From NCBI GenBank assembly GCA_035695825.1, contig DASRRH010000001.1:170971-234970 (forward strand): DNA of 64,000 bases, in the 5' to 3' direction. Below are positions 42,956-51,374 of this stretch, piece after piece (positions within the stretch are counted from its first letter, which is position 1; the number at the start of each line of letters is the position of its first letter). The notes below the pieces were generated by a model. It was not told the DNA's origin, searched no databases, and worked only from the letters and a program-made list of their open reading frames with translations. The translations under genes and the position numbers were made by a program. Origin of the DNA: JAKEFM01 sp035695825 (GTDB lineage Bacteria > Planctomycetota > UBA1135 > JAKEFM01).

Positions 42956-44364
42956 CCCTCGGCGAAGCGGATCGCCGCCGCCTTCTTCTCCTCGAAGGTC
43001 GCGGCCTTCGCGTACCCCGCGTCGTCGAGCCCCTCCTCGCGGGCCCTCGCGAAGGCCGCGTCGAGGGCCCGCTCGAGCGCGGCGGGATCGACCGGGGAGT
43101 CGGCGAGGGAGGCGAGCATCGGGACGGCCGAGAAGTCCCCGAGGAGCGCCAGCGCCTGGGCGGCGAAGAGGGCGATCTCGGGGAACGCCCCGGGACGGCC
43201 CGGGCGGTTCGCCTCGAGCGCGCGGCGGAGGGCCGGGGCGGTCGCGGGATCGCGGAGCTCGGCGAGGGCGCGGGCGGCCGCGACGCGCAGTTCCGCGTCG
43301 CGTTCGTCGAGGGCCGCGACGAGGACGGGGGCCGCCCGCGGGTCGCCCGTGCGGCCGAGCGCCAGGAGGGGTTCCGCGCGATGGGCGGGATCGACGCGAA
43401 GCCGCATCAGGTCGTCGACCGCGGGCCGAGCGACGGGCCCGAGCCAGCCGAGGACCTCCATCGCCCGGACGCGGGCGAAGGGGTCGCGCTCGCGCAGCGC
43501 CGCGCGAAGGGACTCGAGCGCCTCGCGCCCCGCGCGCGCGAGGACGAACCGCGCGTCGTCGACCGGGCGGAGGTCCGTCCCGCCGAGCCTCGCCGCCCAC
43601 CGCGCGTAGCCCAACCGGAGCCGGTCGTCGAGGGGAGGGGGATCCCCGGGGGGAGCCCCTTCGCGGAGCCATCGGGCGTGGAGGCCGCAGACGGCGGCCC
43701 GGATCCGCTCCGCCGGAGCGTCGTCGGAGAGGCTCTCGCCGAAGCGGCCCGCGACGTCCCGTCCGACGGAGAAAGCCTCGGCGAGCGTCCCGCGGTCCAT
43801 GACGACGATGAGCCCCTCGAGTCCGGAGAGGTTCCCGAGCCGCGCGAGGGCCTCGGCGAGGTAGGCGGCGGCCACCTCGGACTTCTCGTACTTGAGGCGG
43901 AAGAGGAGGCGGGGGACGACGAAGCGCCGGCCCGTCCTGCCGAGGGCGCGCGCGGCGACCGCCCGCAACGTCTCGCCGTCCGCCTCCTCCGCGAGGCGGA
44001 CGGCGACCTCCGCGGCGGGCTCGGAGGAGATCTCTCCGAGCAGGTCGGCCGCGCGCGCGCGCGCGCGCGCCTCTCGGGTCCTGTCGAGGGCGAAGGCGTG
44101 GATCGCGGCCGCTGCCCGGTCTCCATGGGAGAGGAGTTCCTCTTGCGAGGCCCTCGCGAGCCTCCCCCCGCCGGAGGCGTACGCCTCGACGAGCTCGGCG
44201 AGGAGGGAGGCCTCCTCACCCGTGAGCGGGGGGAGCTCGAGAGGCGGGGCCTTCGATTCGAGGTCCCGCACGAGGGCGGTCAGGGCGTCGTCGTAGGTCG
44301 GCGGGGGCGCGCGCTCCGACCCGCAGGCCGGAATCAGGAGGAGGAGCGCCGCGGCGGGCCTCAA
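42940..44364 (-). CDS. HEAT-repeat lipoprotein
   Basis: A 474-residue protein with a short lipoprotein-type signal (LLLLIPACGS; the Cys is near residue 12). The rest is helical with repeated HEAT/armadillo-like units: VAARALGRTGRRFVVPRLL, VRAMEVLGWLGPVARPAVDDLM, LALGRTGDPRAAPVLVAAL, VAAARALAELRDPATAPALRRAL. No catalytic residues. The TTG start at 44364 overlaps the cytochrome stop (TTGA), so it is last in a five-gene operon. It may act as an extracytoplasmic scaffold for the cytochrome or transporter. Confidence 0.75.
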   Translation of the reverse strand: MRPAAALLLLIPACGSERAPPPTYDDALTALVRDLESKAPPLELPPLTGEEASLLAELVEAYASGGGRLARASQEELLSHGDRAAAAIHAFALDRTREARARARAADLLGEISSEPAAEVAVRLAEEADGETLRAVAARALGRTGRRFVVPRLLFRLKYEKSEVAAAYLAEALARLGNLSGLEGLIVVMDRGTLAEAFSVGRDVAGRFGESLSDDAPAERIRAAVCGLHARWLREGAPPGDPPPLDDRLRLGYARWAARLGGTDLRPVDDARFVLARAGREALESLRAALRERDPFARVRAMEVLGWLGPVARPAVDDLMRLRVDPAHRAEPLLALGRTGDPRAAPVLVAALDERDAELRVAAARALAELRDPATAPALRRALEANRPGRPGAFPEIALFAAQALALLGDFSAVPMLASLADSPVDPAALERALDAAFARAREEGLDDAGYAKAATFEEKKAAAIRFAEGYPPR

Positions 44365-45416
44365 AACGGAACGGCCTCGCGGTGGACGAGGAAGGCCTTC
44401 TTCTCCGCGAAGGACTTCTCGTCCGCGAGGATCGCCTCCGGGTCCTCGGGGTAGGGGATCGTCTTGTACGTGAGGAGGATCTCGATCGTCCCGCTCCCTT
44501 CGGGGACGGGGAACTCGTAGCTCCGCTCGACGCCGTAGGGAAGGAGGGTGCTCTCGGGCCGCGTCTCGAGGAGGGGGCTCTCCTCCCGGTAGGGGAGCCC
44601 CGCGGAGGCCCCGACCTGGTCGCGGTAGGGGTTGCGGTAGCGGTCGAGCCTCCGGACGGACCGGACCGCCCCGTCCGGGCCGAGGACGCGCGCGATCAGG
44701 TCGGCCGCGCGCGAGCGCTCGTCGGTCGGGAAGTGGTGGCCGGCCCCGGTGTTCTTCACCGCGATCCGGAGGAGGGCCCCCTCGCGCCGGACGGCGACCG
44801 TCACCGCCTTCCGGATTCGATCGGGGTCGTGGGAGGCGGGGGAGCGGTGGTCCGCGCCGGGCCGCCCGCCGCGGTCGACCGGCTCCATGTGGCACGTGAC
44901 GCAGCTGATCCCCTCCGCGGGGAAGGGGGTCGCCCGCCACTCCTTGACGGTGTGGTGCTGGTCGTGGCATCCGCCGCAGAACTCCGGGCTCGGCAGGAGG
45001 GGCTCGTGTCGCGGGCCGCAGGCGCCGGCCGCCTCCTTCGAGACGGCGGCGACGCCGCCGCCGGGGAGATGATGGCACGCGGCGCAGTCGACCCCCTCCG
45101 CGCGACGGGAGGAGCGGGGGAGCGGGGGCTTGCCGACCCCCGTCTCGAAGGCCGGCCGCGGCGCGTGGCAGTCGATGCACTGCTCGTTGCGGTAGTCGTT
45201 CGAGAGGGCGCGGACCTCGGGGTCGACGAACGCCTTCCCGTGCCAGGAGCCCTGCCACTCCTCGTAGACGGCGGGGTGGCAGGACCGGCACTGCGCGCTC
45301 GAGGCGAGGATCGCCTCCCCCGGCGCGCCCGACTCTCCGCCGAGGAGTCCCCAGGCGACGAAGCCCGCCCCCGCGGCGAGGAAGGCGAGTCCCGCGATCC
45401 TGGCGCCGAGGCTCAC
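44361..45416 (-). CDS. Pentaheme c-type cytochrome
   Basis: A 351-residue protein with an N-terminal membrane anchor or signal (about 5-25) and five CXXCH heme sites: CRSCH (43-47), CIDCH (80-84), CAACH (111-115), CGGCH (147-151) and CVTCH (172-176). Extra histidines near the sites (HHL, DQHHTVKEW) may be distal ligands. Residues 200-351 form a beta-rich domain with NTGAGHHFPT, found in some cytochrome c554-like/multiheme oxidoreductases. It could transfer electrons to metals or nitrogen compounds. The GTG start at 45416 overlaps the ABC ATPase gene, linking it to an importer operon. Confidence 0.85.
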   Translation of the reverse strand: MSLGARIAGLAFLAAGAGFVAWGLLGGESGAPGEAILASSAQCRSCHPAVYEEWQGSWHGKAFVDPEVRALSNDYRNEQCIDCHAPRPAFETGVGKPPLPRSSRRAEGVDCAACHHLPGGGVAAVSKEAAGACGPRHEPLLPSPEFCGGCHDQHHTVKEWRATPFPAEGISCVTCHMEPVDRGGRPGADHRSPASHDPDRIRKAVTVAVRREGALLRIAVKNTGAGHHFPTDERSRAADLIARVLGPDGAVRSVRRLDRYRNPYRDQVGASAGLPYREESPLLETRPESTLLPYGVERSYEFPVPEGSGTIEILLTYKTIPYPEDPEAILADEKSFAEKKAFLVHREAVPF

Positions 45417-46438
45417 GGCTGCGCCGGGAGAACGAGCGCTTCGCCGGCGATCGCGAGGCGCACCCGCGCTCCGGGAGCCGCGGGGCGGGGGCCGACCGCC
45501 CGGACCTCGAGGCCGTCGAGGAGGAGTCGGTGGAGCCAGCGGCCCGCGGCGAAGGCGCAGGAGGCGACCTCGGCCGCCGCTCCCTGGTCCCCGATCGCGA
45601 CGGCGTCGGGGCGGACGGCGACCGTGACCCGTCCCGCCGCGCCGGGCGGGGAGGGGACGGGTCCGAGGGGGGTCCGGACGACCCCTCCCTCGACCACGCC
45701 CGGGAGGAGGTTGTGCCGGCCGACGAAGGCCGCCACGAAGGGAGTCGCCGGCGCGCGGAAGATCTCCTCGGGAGTCCCGACCTGCTCGATCCGCCCCGCG
45801 CGCAGGACGGCGACGCGGTCGGCGAGCGCGAGCCCCTCCTCCTGGTCGTGGGTGACGTGGATCGTCGGGAGCCCGGACCTCCGTTGAAGATCGCGGAGCT
45901 CCGCGGCGAGGTCCGAGCGGAGCGCCTCGTCCACCGCCCCGAGGGGCTCGTCGAGGAGGAGGATCCTCGGATCGCCGGCGAGGGCGCGGGCGAGGGCGAG
46001 GCGCTGCCCTTCCCCTCCCGACAGCTCGGAGGGGACGCGCGAGCCCTTGTCCGAGAGGCGCACGAGTTCGAGGAGGGAGGCGGCGCGACGGCGCCGCTCG
46101 CCGGCGGGGACGCCACCGGCGCGGAAGACGAAGTCGAGGTGCCGGAGGACCGTGAGGTGGGGCCAGAGGGCAAGGCTCTGGAAGACCATCCCGACGCGGC
46201 GGCGCTCCGGAGGGATCCGCACGTCCGGGTCGCTCGCCGCTTCCCCTCCGATCTCGATCGCGCCGGCGTCGAGGGGGAGGAATCCGGCGATCGCCCGGAG
46301 GAGGGTCGTCTTCCCGGAGCCGGAGGGGCCGAGGACGACGAGGTACTCCCCCTCCCCGAGGGAGAGATCGACGCCGCGCAGGACCTCGCTCCCCCCGAGC
46401 GAGGCGCGGGCGCCGCGGACCCCGAGGGGGACGCTCAC
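45413..46438 (-). CDS. ABC transporter ATPase (FbpC/PotA type)
   Basis: A 341-residue ATPase. Walker A is GPSGSGKTT (about 38-46), the signature is LSGGEGQ, Walker B is RILLLDEPLGAVDE and the switch His is in IHVTHDQEEGLALADRV. The last 110 residues form a TOBE-like domain. The family energises import of iron(III), thiamine, polyamines or similar. It sits between the fused permease and the cytochrome gene, each junction overlapping by 4 bp. Confidence 0.9.
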   Translation of the reverse strand: MSVPLGVRGARASLGGSEVLRGVDLSLGEGEYLVVLGPSGSGKTTLLRAIAGFLPLDAGAIEIGGEAASDPDVRIPPERRRVGMVFQSLALWPHLTVLRHLDFVFRAGGVPAGERRRRAASLLELVRLSDKGSRVPSELSGGEGQRLALARALAGDPRILLLDEPLGAVDEALRSDLAAELRDLQRRSGLPTIHVTHDQEEGLALADRVAVLRAGRIEQVGTPEEIFRAPATPFVAAFVGRHNLLPGVVEGGVVRTPLGPVPSPPGAAGRVTVAVRPDAVAIGDQGAAAEVASCAFAAGRWLHRLLLDGLEVRAVGPRPAAPGARVRLAIAGEALVLPAQP

Positions 46439-47976
46439 GCCCCGATCTCGAGGCGCCGTCCGGCGAGGAGGCGGTAGAGGAGGAGAGGGAGCGCCGTCAG
46501 GAACGCCAGCACGAGGGAGAGCGCGGCGACGAAGGCGGGGCGGCTGAAGTGGATCGCGTTGTAGATCCTGAACATCACGCTCCGGTTCCCCGACGGGATG
46601 AGCACGATCGTGTCGAGCTCCCGCATCCCGAAGACGAAGGTGAGGACGAACGCCGTCGCGAGGGAGGGACCCGCGAGGGGTGCGACGATCCCGAGGAGGC
46701 GGCGGCCGAAGGGGATCCCCCCCCCCTGCGCAGCCTCCTCGAGGGAAGGGTCGAGCGGGGCGAGCCCCGTCGCCGCCGCGTGGTAGGGGAAGGCGAAATA
46801 GCGCCCGGCCAAGGCGGCGACGACGACGCCGACGCCCGTGTAGACGAGGCCCGGGAGCCCGCCCCGGTTCCAGAGCCGGATCAGGGCGACGGCCATCGCG
46901 ATCGCGGGAACGGCGAGAGGGAGGAGCGCCCCGACCTCGATCGCGCGGGCGATCGGGGGGCGCGCGCGGAGAGCGAGGTGCGCGAGGAGGAGGGCGAGGA
47001 CGGAGGCGAGAGCGGCGGCGAGCGTCGAGGCGAGCATCGTGTTCGCGACGTCGAAGCGCGCCTCCGCGAGGGCGGCGCGCACCGTTCCGAGGGAGCCCGC
47101 GACCCAGGCGAGCCGGGCGATCGGGATCCCAAAGGAGAGGGCGCCGACGGCGAGGAGGAACGCGAGCGCGGGCGCGCGTCCCCGCCCGAGCGAGAGGAGG
47201 GGCGGGGGGACGAAGTCCCCGCCGACGGTGAGCGAGGCCCCCCTGCGACGAAGGCCTGCCAGGGCGAGGAGCCCCGCTCCCGAGAGGAGGCAGATCGGCA
47301 GCGCGGCCGCGACGGCCTGGCCCGAGGAGCCGCGCCGCTGCCAGCGGGTGAAGATCTCGTCCGCGTAGACGCTGAACTTCCGTCCCACGCTGGTGAGGAA
47401 GTCGGGGACGGCGAAGTCGGAGACCGCGAAGACGAAGACGCAGAGGGCCCCGACGAGCCCCGCGGGGAGCGCGAGGCGGGAGGAGAGGGCCAGGCGCGCG
47501 CGGCCCCCGCCGGCGAGGAGGGCGGCCTCCTCGCGCCGCGCGTCGACCCGCTCAAAGGCCCGAGCGGAGAGGACGGCGACGAGGGGGAAGGATCCGAGGG
47601 CGAAGACGGCGATCGCCGCGCCCGGGCCGCTCGCCCCCGTCATCCCGTTCCAGGCGATCGCGTGGACGAGGGGAGGGAGGAGGAGGGGCCCGACGGCGAG
47701 CGCGGCGAACATCCGCCGACCCGGCGTGTCCGTCCGCGCGACGAGGAAGCCGTAGGGGAACCCGAGGAGGAAGGCCCCGACCGCCGAGCCGAGGCCGAGG
47801 AGGAGGCTCCTCCCGAGGAGCCCCCACTGCCTCCCCTCCGTCAGGACGGTCGCGAAGTTCCCGAGGGAGAGGCGCCCCTCGACCCGGAACGCCTCGACGA
47901 GGAGGGAGGCGACCGGCAGGAGAGCGAGGAGGGCGAAGAGGAAGAGAGCGGCGCCTCGGAGCAGGATCCGACTCAA
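46435..47976 (-). CDS. ABC transporter permease, two fused domains (FbpB-like)
   Basis: A 513-residue protein with about twelve hydrophobic segments, made of two binding-protein-dependent permease domains in tandem. Each has an EAA-type loop: EEAALLAGGGRARLALSSRLALPAGL in the first half and EEAAQGGGIPFGRRLLGIVAPLAG in the second. The single-chain two-domain form is typical of FbpB/ThiP. The TTG start at 47976 overlaps the binding-protein stop (TTGA). It works with the adjacent ATPase and substrate-binding lipoprotein. Confidence 0.85.
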   Translation of the reverse strand: MSRILLRGAALFLFALLALLPVASLLVEAFRVEGRLSLGNFATVLTEGRQWGLLGRSLLLGLGSAVGAFLLGFPYGFLVARTDTPGRRMFAALAVGPLLLPPLVHAIAWNGMTGASGPGAAIAVFALGSFPLVAVLSARAFERVDARREEAALLAGGGRARLALSSRLALPAGLVGALCVFVFAVSDFAVPDFLTSVGRKFSVYADEIFTRWQRRGSSGQAVAAALPICLLSGAGLLALAGLRRRGASLTVGGDFVPPPLLSLGRGRAPALAFLLAVGALSFGIPIARLAWVAGSLGTVRAALAEARFDVANTMLASTLAAALASVLALLLAHLALRARPPIARAIEVGALLPLAVPAIAMAVALIRLWNRGGLPGLVYTGVGVVVAALAGRYFAFPYHAAATGLAPLDPSLEEAAQGGGIPFGRRLLGIVAPLAGPSLATAFVLTFVFGMRELDTIVLIPSGNRSVMFRIYNAIHFSRPAFVAALSLVLAFLTALPLLLYRLLAGRRLEIGA

Positions 47977-48968
47977 CGAACGAAGATTTCCGACAGCGTC
48001 TCGACGCGCGCGGGGAGGTTGCGGGCGGCCGCGACCCAGTCGACCTCCATCCGGCGGATCGAATCGAGCCTCCGCACGTGCTCGGGCGTCTCCACCGTCG
48101 GCCGCACCGGGATGTTCGCGGAGGGAGAGGCGGCGAGGCGGCGCTCGACGGCGGGGGAGAGGAGGTAGTCGATCAGCTTCTTGCCGTTCTCCGCGTGAGG
48201 AGCCCCGGCGACGAGGGCGAGCGTGTTCGGGATCACGAGGACCCCGTCCTCTGGCTCGTCGGGATAGACCGCGGCGACCGGCTTGCCGTTCAACTGCTGC
48301 GCCCGGACGTCGTCGGTGTCCGTGAGGCCGAAGATCAGGTGTCCCCCGCCGACGAGGCTCGCGACCGGCCCGTTTCCCGAGGCGAGGTTGACCTCGTTCG
48401 CGAGGAGCGCCTCGCAGAACTCCCGCGTCTTCTCCTCCCCCCAGACCTCGAACAGCGCCGCGAAGTGGGTGAGGGCCGTCCCCGCGGTCGGCTTCGCGAG
48501 CCCGACCTGTCCCTTCCAGTGCGGGTCGGCGAGCTCGCGGATCGACTTCGGACGCTCGACGTCGCGCACGCGATTCGTGTTGACGATGAAGACGCGCGCG
48601 CGGGCGGCGAAGCCGGTCCAGAATCCCTCCGGATCGACGAACTCGGGCGGAATCCCCTCCGCGGAGGGGCTCCGGTACGGGGCGAGGATCCGCGCCTCCT
48701 TGAGGCGGATCGTGTGGAGGATCTCGTTGTTCCAGAAGACGTCGCAGCGCGGGTGATCCTTCTCCTCCTCGAGGGTGCGCGCGAGGCCGACCGTCTTCGC
48801 CGCCTCGATGTCGAACTTCGCGTCGACCGCGATCCCCGTCCGTTTCCCGAACTCCTGGAGGATCGGCTCGGCGTGCTCCTGGTCGGCCGCGCAGTAGACG
48901 ACGACCGTCGGCGGCTTCGCGCAGGCGCCGGCGAGGAGGGGGAGGAGAGCGGAGGGAGGGAAGCGCAT
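47973..48968 (-). CDS. ABC transporter substrate-binding lipoprotein (FbpA-like)
   Basis: A 331-residue protein with a lipoprotein-type signal (MRFPPSALLPLLAGACA, Cys about 16). The mature part begins VVVYCAADQEHAEPILQEF, the usual opening of iron(III)/2-aminoethylphosphonate-type binding proteins (VVYxxxxxxxxxPIxxAFxKxTGI). WGLAKPTAGTALTH-like and NTLALVAGAPHAENGKKLIDYLLS segments are also typical. The FbpA tyrosine pair for Fe(III) is not obvious by eye, so iron is probable but not certain. The ATG at 48968 was preferred to an upstream TTG at 48989. It is first in the operon. Confidence 0.85.
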   Translation of the reverse strand: MRFPPSALLPLLAGACAKPPTVVVYCAADQEHAEPILQEFGKRTGIAVDAKFDIEAAKTVGLARTLEEEKDHPRCDVFWNNEILHTIRLKEARILAPYRSPSAEGIPPEFVDPEGFWTGFAARARVFIVNTNRVRDVERPKSIRELADPHWKGQVGLAKPTAGTALTHFAALFEVWGEEKTREFCEALLANEVNLASGNGPVASLVGGGHLIFGLTDTDDVRAQQLNGKPVAAVYPDEPEDGVLVIPNTLALVAGAPHAENGKKLIDYLLSPAVERRLAASPSANIPVRPTVETPEHVRRLDSIRRMEVDWVAAARNLPARVETLSEIFVR

Positions 48969-49131
48969 GCGCAGGAACCTCGAGAACAAGGAGCGTGCCC
49001 GGGATCTCGGTACCCCGGGGAGCCCGCTCCGTTACGACGGCGGAACGCCCGGTTCCCGCCGGAAGGCGCGGCGAGTTTGGGGGGGGGCGGGGGGGGGCGT
49101 AAAGGGGCGAGTGGCTGGCGCGGACCGTACG
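48969..49131. promoter_or_regulatory. Divergent region with two G9 tracts
   Basis: This 163 bp gap separates the importer operon from the rightward aminotransferase gene. At 49079-49097 there are nine G, one C, then nine G, followed by GGGG at 49104-49107. This is a potential G-quadruplex or slippage site 25-53 bp upstream of the ATG at 49132. No clear -10/-35 pair was recognised. Confidence 0.45.
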
Positions 49132-50331
49132 ATGAGGGCCGTGGAGATCGCGCGAAGGGTGCGGGGCCTCGGCACGGAACAGGCCTTCGACTTCGCGCGG
49201 CGCGCGCGCGAGATCGAGCGCGCCGGTCGCGACGTCGTCCACCTCGAGTTCGGCGAGCCCGACGCCCCGACCCCCGCCCACGTCGTCGAGGCGGGGGTCC
49301 GGGCCCTCCGCGAGGGGCACACCCGGTACGAGATGCCCGCCGGCTGGCCGCCGCTGCGGGAGGCGATCGCCGAGGAGGTCTCCACGACCCGCGGCGTCGA
49401 GGTGGGCCCCGACCGCATCGTCGTCCTCCCGGGCGCGAAGCCGGCGATGTTCTTCGCCGCGCTCTCTCTCCTCGAGGAGGGGGACGAGGGGGTCTACCCG
49501 GACCCGGGCTTCCCGATCTATCCCTCCGTGATCGGGCTCGCTGGCGCGAAGGCGGTCCCCTGGCCGATCCGAGAGGAGAACGGCTTCCTCCCCGACCTCG
49601 GCGAGCTGCGCGCGCTCCTCACGCCGCGCACGCGGCTCCTCTTCCTCAACTCTCCGCACAATCCGACGGGCGCCGTCCTCCCGCGGGCGTGGCTCGAGGG
49701 GTTCGTCCGGATCGTCCGCGACCGCTCCGGCATCGCCGTCGTGACGGACGAGATCTACTCCCGCCTCCTCTACGACGAGGCCGAGCACGTGAGCCCCCTC
49801 GCGTTCGACGGCATGGGGGAGCGCACCGTCGTGATCGACGGCTTCAGCAAGACCCACGCGATGACGGGCTGGCGGCTCGGCTTCGCCGTCGTGCCGCCCC
49901 CCCTCGCGCCCGTCTTCGAGCGGCTCGTCGTGAACGCGGTCTCCTGCACCCCCTCCTTCACCCAGCGCGCGGGTCTCGAGGCGATCCGAGGCCCGAGAGA
50001 GCCGCTCGAGCGGATGCGCGAGGAGTTCCGGCGCCGCCGCGACGCCTTCGTCGAGGGCCTGAACGCGATCCCCGGCGCGCGGTGCACGAGGCCGCTCGGC
50101 GGGTTCTGCGTCTTCCCGAACGTCCGCGAGGCGGGGCTCCCCTCCGAGCGGCTCGCCTGGGACCTCCTCGAGGAGGAGGGGGTCGCCTGCGTCCCGGGGA
50201 GCGCCTTCGGAGCGCGGGGGGAGGGCTACCTCCGATTCGCCTGCACGGTCCCCGTTCCCCGCATCGGCGAGGCGCTCCACCGCATCGCCCGTCTCCTCGA
50301 GCGCCGTCGCGTCGGTTCCCGGGCGCGTTGA
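49132..50331 (+). CDS. Class I/II aminotransferase
   Basis: A 399-residue PLP enzyme of the aspartate aminotransferase fold. It has YxxPAGWPPLREAIAEEV, the LNSPHNPTGAVLP motif, VTDEIYSRLLYD and the PLP lysine in SKTHAMTGWRLGF. The C-terminal half closes with GEGYLRFACTVP (family Arg). It could be an alanine/aspartate or other amino acid aminotransferase. The ATG at 49132 lies just past a G-rich stretch. The end overlaps the threonine aldolase gene (TTGA), so the two genes form an operon and may act on related amino acids. Confidence 0.9.
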   Translation: MRAVEIARRVRGLGTEQAFDFARRAREIERAGRDVVHLEFGEPDAPTPAHVVEAGVRALREGHTRYEMPAGWPPLREAIAEEVSTTRGVEVGPDRIVVLPGAKPAMFFAALSLLEEGDEGVYPDPGFPIYPSVIGLAGAKAVPWPIREENGFLPDLGELRALLTPRTRLLFLNSPHNPTGAVLPRAWLEGFVRIVRDRSGIAVVTDEIYSRLLYDEAEHVSPLAFDGMGERTVVIDGFSKTHAMTGWRLGFAVVPPPLAPVFERLVVNAVSCTPSFTQRAGLEAIRGPREPLERMREEFRRRRDAFVEGLNAIPGARCTRPLGGFCVFPNVREAGLPSERLAWDLLEEEGVACVPGSAFGARGEGYLRFACTVPVPRIGEALHRIARLLERRRVGSRAR

Positions 50332-51365
50332 AGGTCTCCGACTTCCGGAGCGACACCGTCACCCGGCCCACGCCGGAGATGCTCGAGGCGATGGTGCGGG
50401 CCGAGGTCGGCGACGACCTCCTCGGCGACGACCCGACGGTGAAGCGCCTCGAGGCGCTCGCCGCCGAGCGGACGGGGAAGGAGGCGGCCCTCTTCCTCGT
50501 CTCCGGGACGATGGCGAACCAGGTCGCCGCGGCGGTCTGGTGCCGGCCCGGGGACGAGGTGATCCTCGAGGAGGGGTCGCACCCGATCCACTTCGAATCG
50601 GGCGCGCTCGCCCGGATCGCCGGAGTCCAGATCCGACCGATCCCGGGGAGTAGGGGGGCGATGGACCCGGGCGACGTCGAGCGCGCCGTCCGGCCCGACA
50701 AGCCCTGGCATCCCCGGTCCTCGCTCGTCGTCGTCGAGCAGACCCACCTCGGGTCGGGGGGATCGGTCCTGCCCCTCGAGAACCTCCGGGGGATCCGCGA
50801 AGTCGCGGCGCGCAAGCGCCTGCGCGTCCACGTGGACGGCGCGCGCCTCTTCAATGCCGTCGTCGCCTCGGGGATCCCGGCGAGCGCGCACGCGGAGTGC
50901 GCGGACTCGATCACCTTCTCCCTCTCGAAGGGGCTCTGCTGTCCCGTCGGCTCGCTCCTCTGCGGCCCCGCCCCCTTCGTCTCCGAGGCCCGGCGCGTCC
51001 GGAAGGCGCTCGGGGGGGGGTGGAGGCAGGCGGGCTACCTCGCCGCGGCGGGGATCTACGCCCTCGAGCGCATGGTCGAGCGCCTGGCGGAGGACCACGC
51101 CCTCGCGAAGGGCCTCGCGGCGGGCCTCGCGCAGACCCCGGGGCTCGAGGTCGATCCCTCGGGGGTCGAGACGAACGTCGTCTTCGTCCGCGTGCGCCAC
51201 CCGATGGGGCCCGACCGATTCGTGAAGGGGCTCGAGGAGCGGGGCGTCCGGGCGAGCGCCTACACCCTCGACGTCGTCCGGTTCGTCACCCACCGCGACG
51301 TCGGTCCCGCCGACGCGGAGCGGGCGATCCGCGAGGTCGCACACGTCCTCTCCGGACGCGGCTAG
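50328..51365 (+). CDS. Low-specificity threonine aldolase family
   Basis: A 345-residue fold-type I PLP enzyme. The opening FRSDTVTRPTPEMLEAM and GDDLLGDDPTVKRLE are diagnostic of threonine aldolases. The PLP lysine is in FSLSKGLCCPVGSLL, the ring-stacking His region is EEGSHPIHFESG, and HVDGARLFNA carries the PLP Asp. It would cleave threonine/allo-threonine to glycine and acetaldehyde. Starts with TTG at 50328, overlapping the aminotransferase stop. Confidence 0.9.
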   Translation: MKVSDFRSDTVTRPTPEMLEAMVRAEVGDDLLGDDPTVKRLEALAAERTGKEAALFLVSGTMANQVAAAVWCRPGDEVILEEGSHPIHFESGALARIAGVQIRPIPGSRGAMDPGDVERAVRPDKPWHPRSSLVVVEQTHLGSGGSVLPLENLRGIREVAARKRLRVHVDGARLFNAVVASGIPASAHAECADSITFSLSKGLCCPVGSLLCGPAPFVSEARRVRKALGGGWRQAGYLAAAGIYALERMVERLAEDHALAKGLAAGLAQTPGLEVDPSGVETNVVFVRVRHPMGPDRFVKGLEERGVRASAYTLDVVRFVTHRDVGPADAERAIREVAHVLSGRG

Positions 51366-51374
51366 GCCGCGCGT

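Noticed and set aside
48989..50280. Extended open frame joining the permease and upstream sequence on the minus strand
   Set aside because: It runs antisense to a complete aminotransferase with its PLP lysine motif; the permease start is fixed by the TTGA overlap at 47976.
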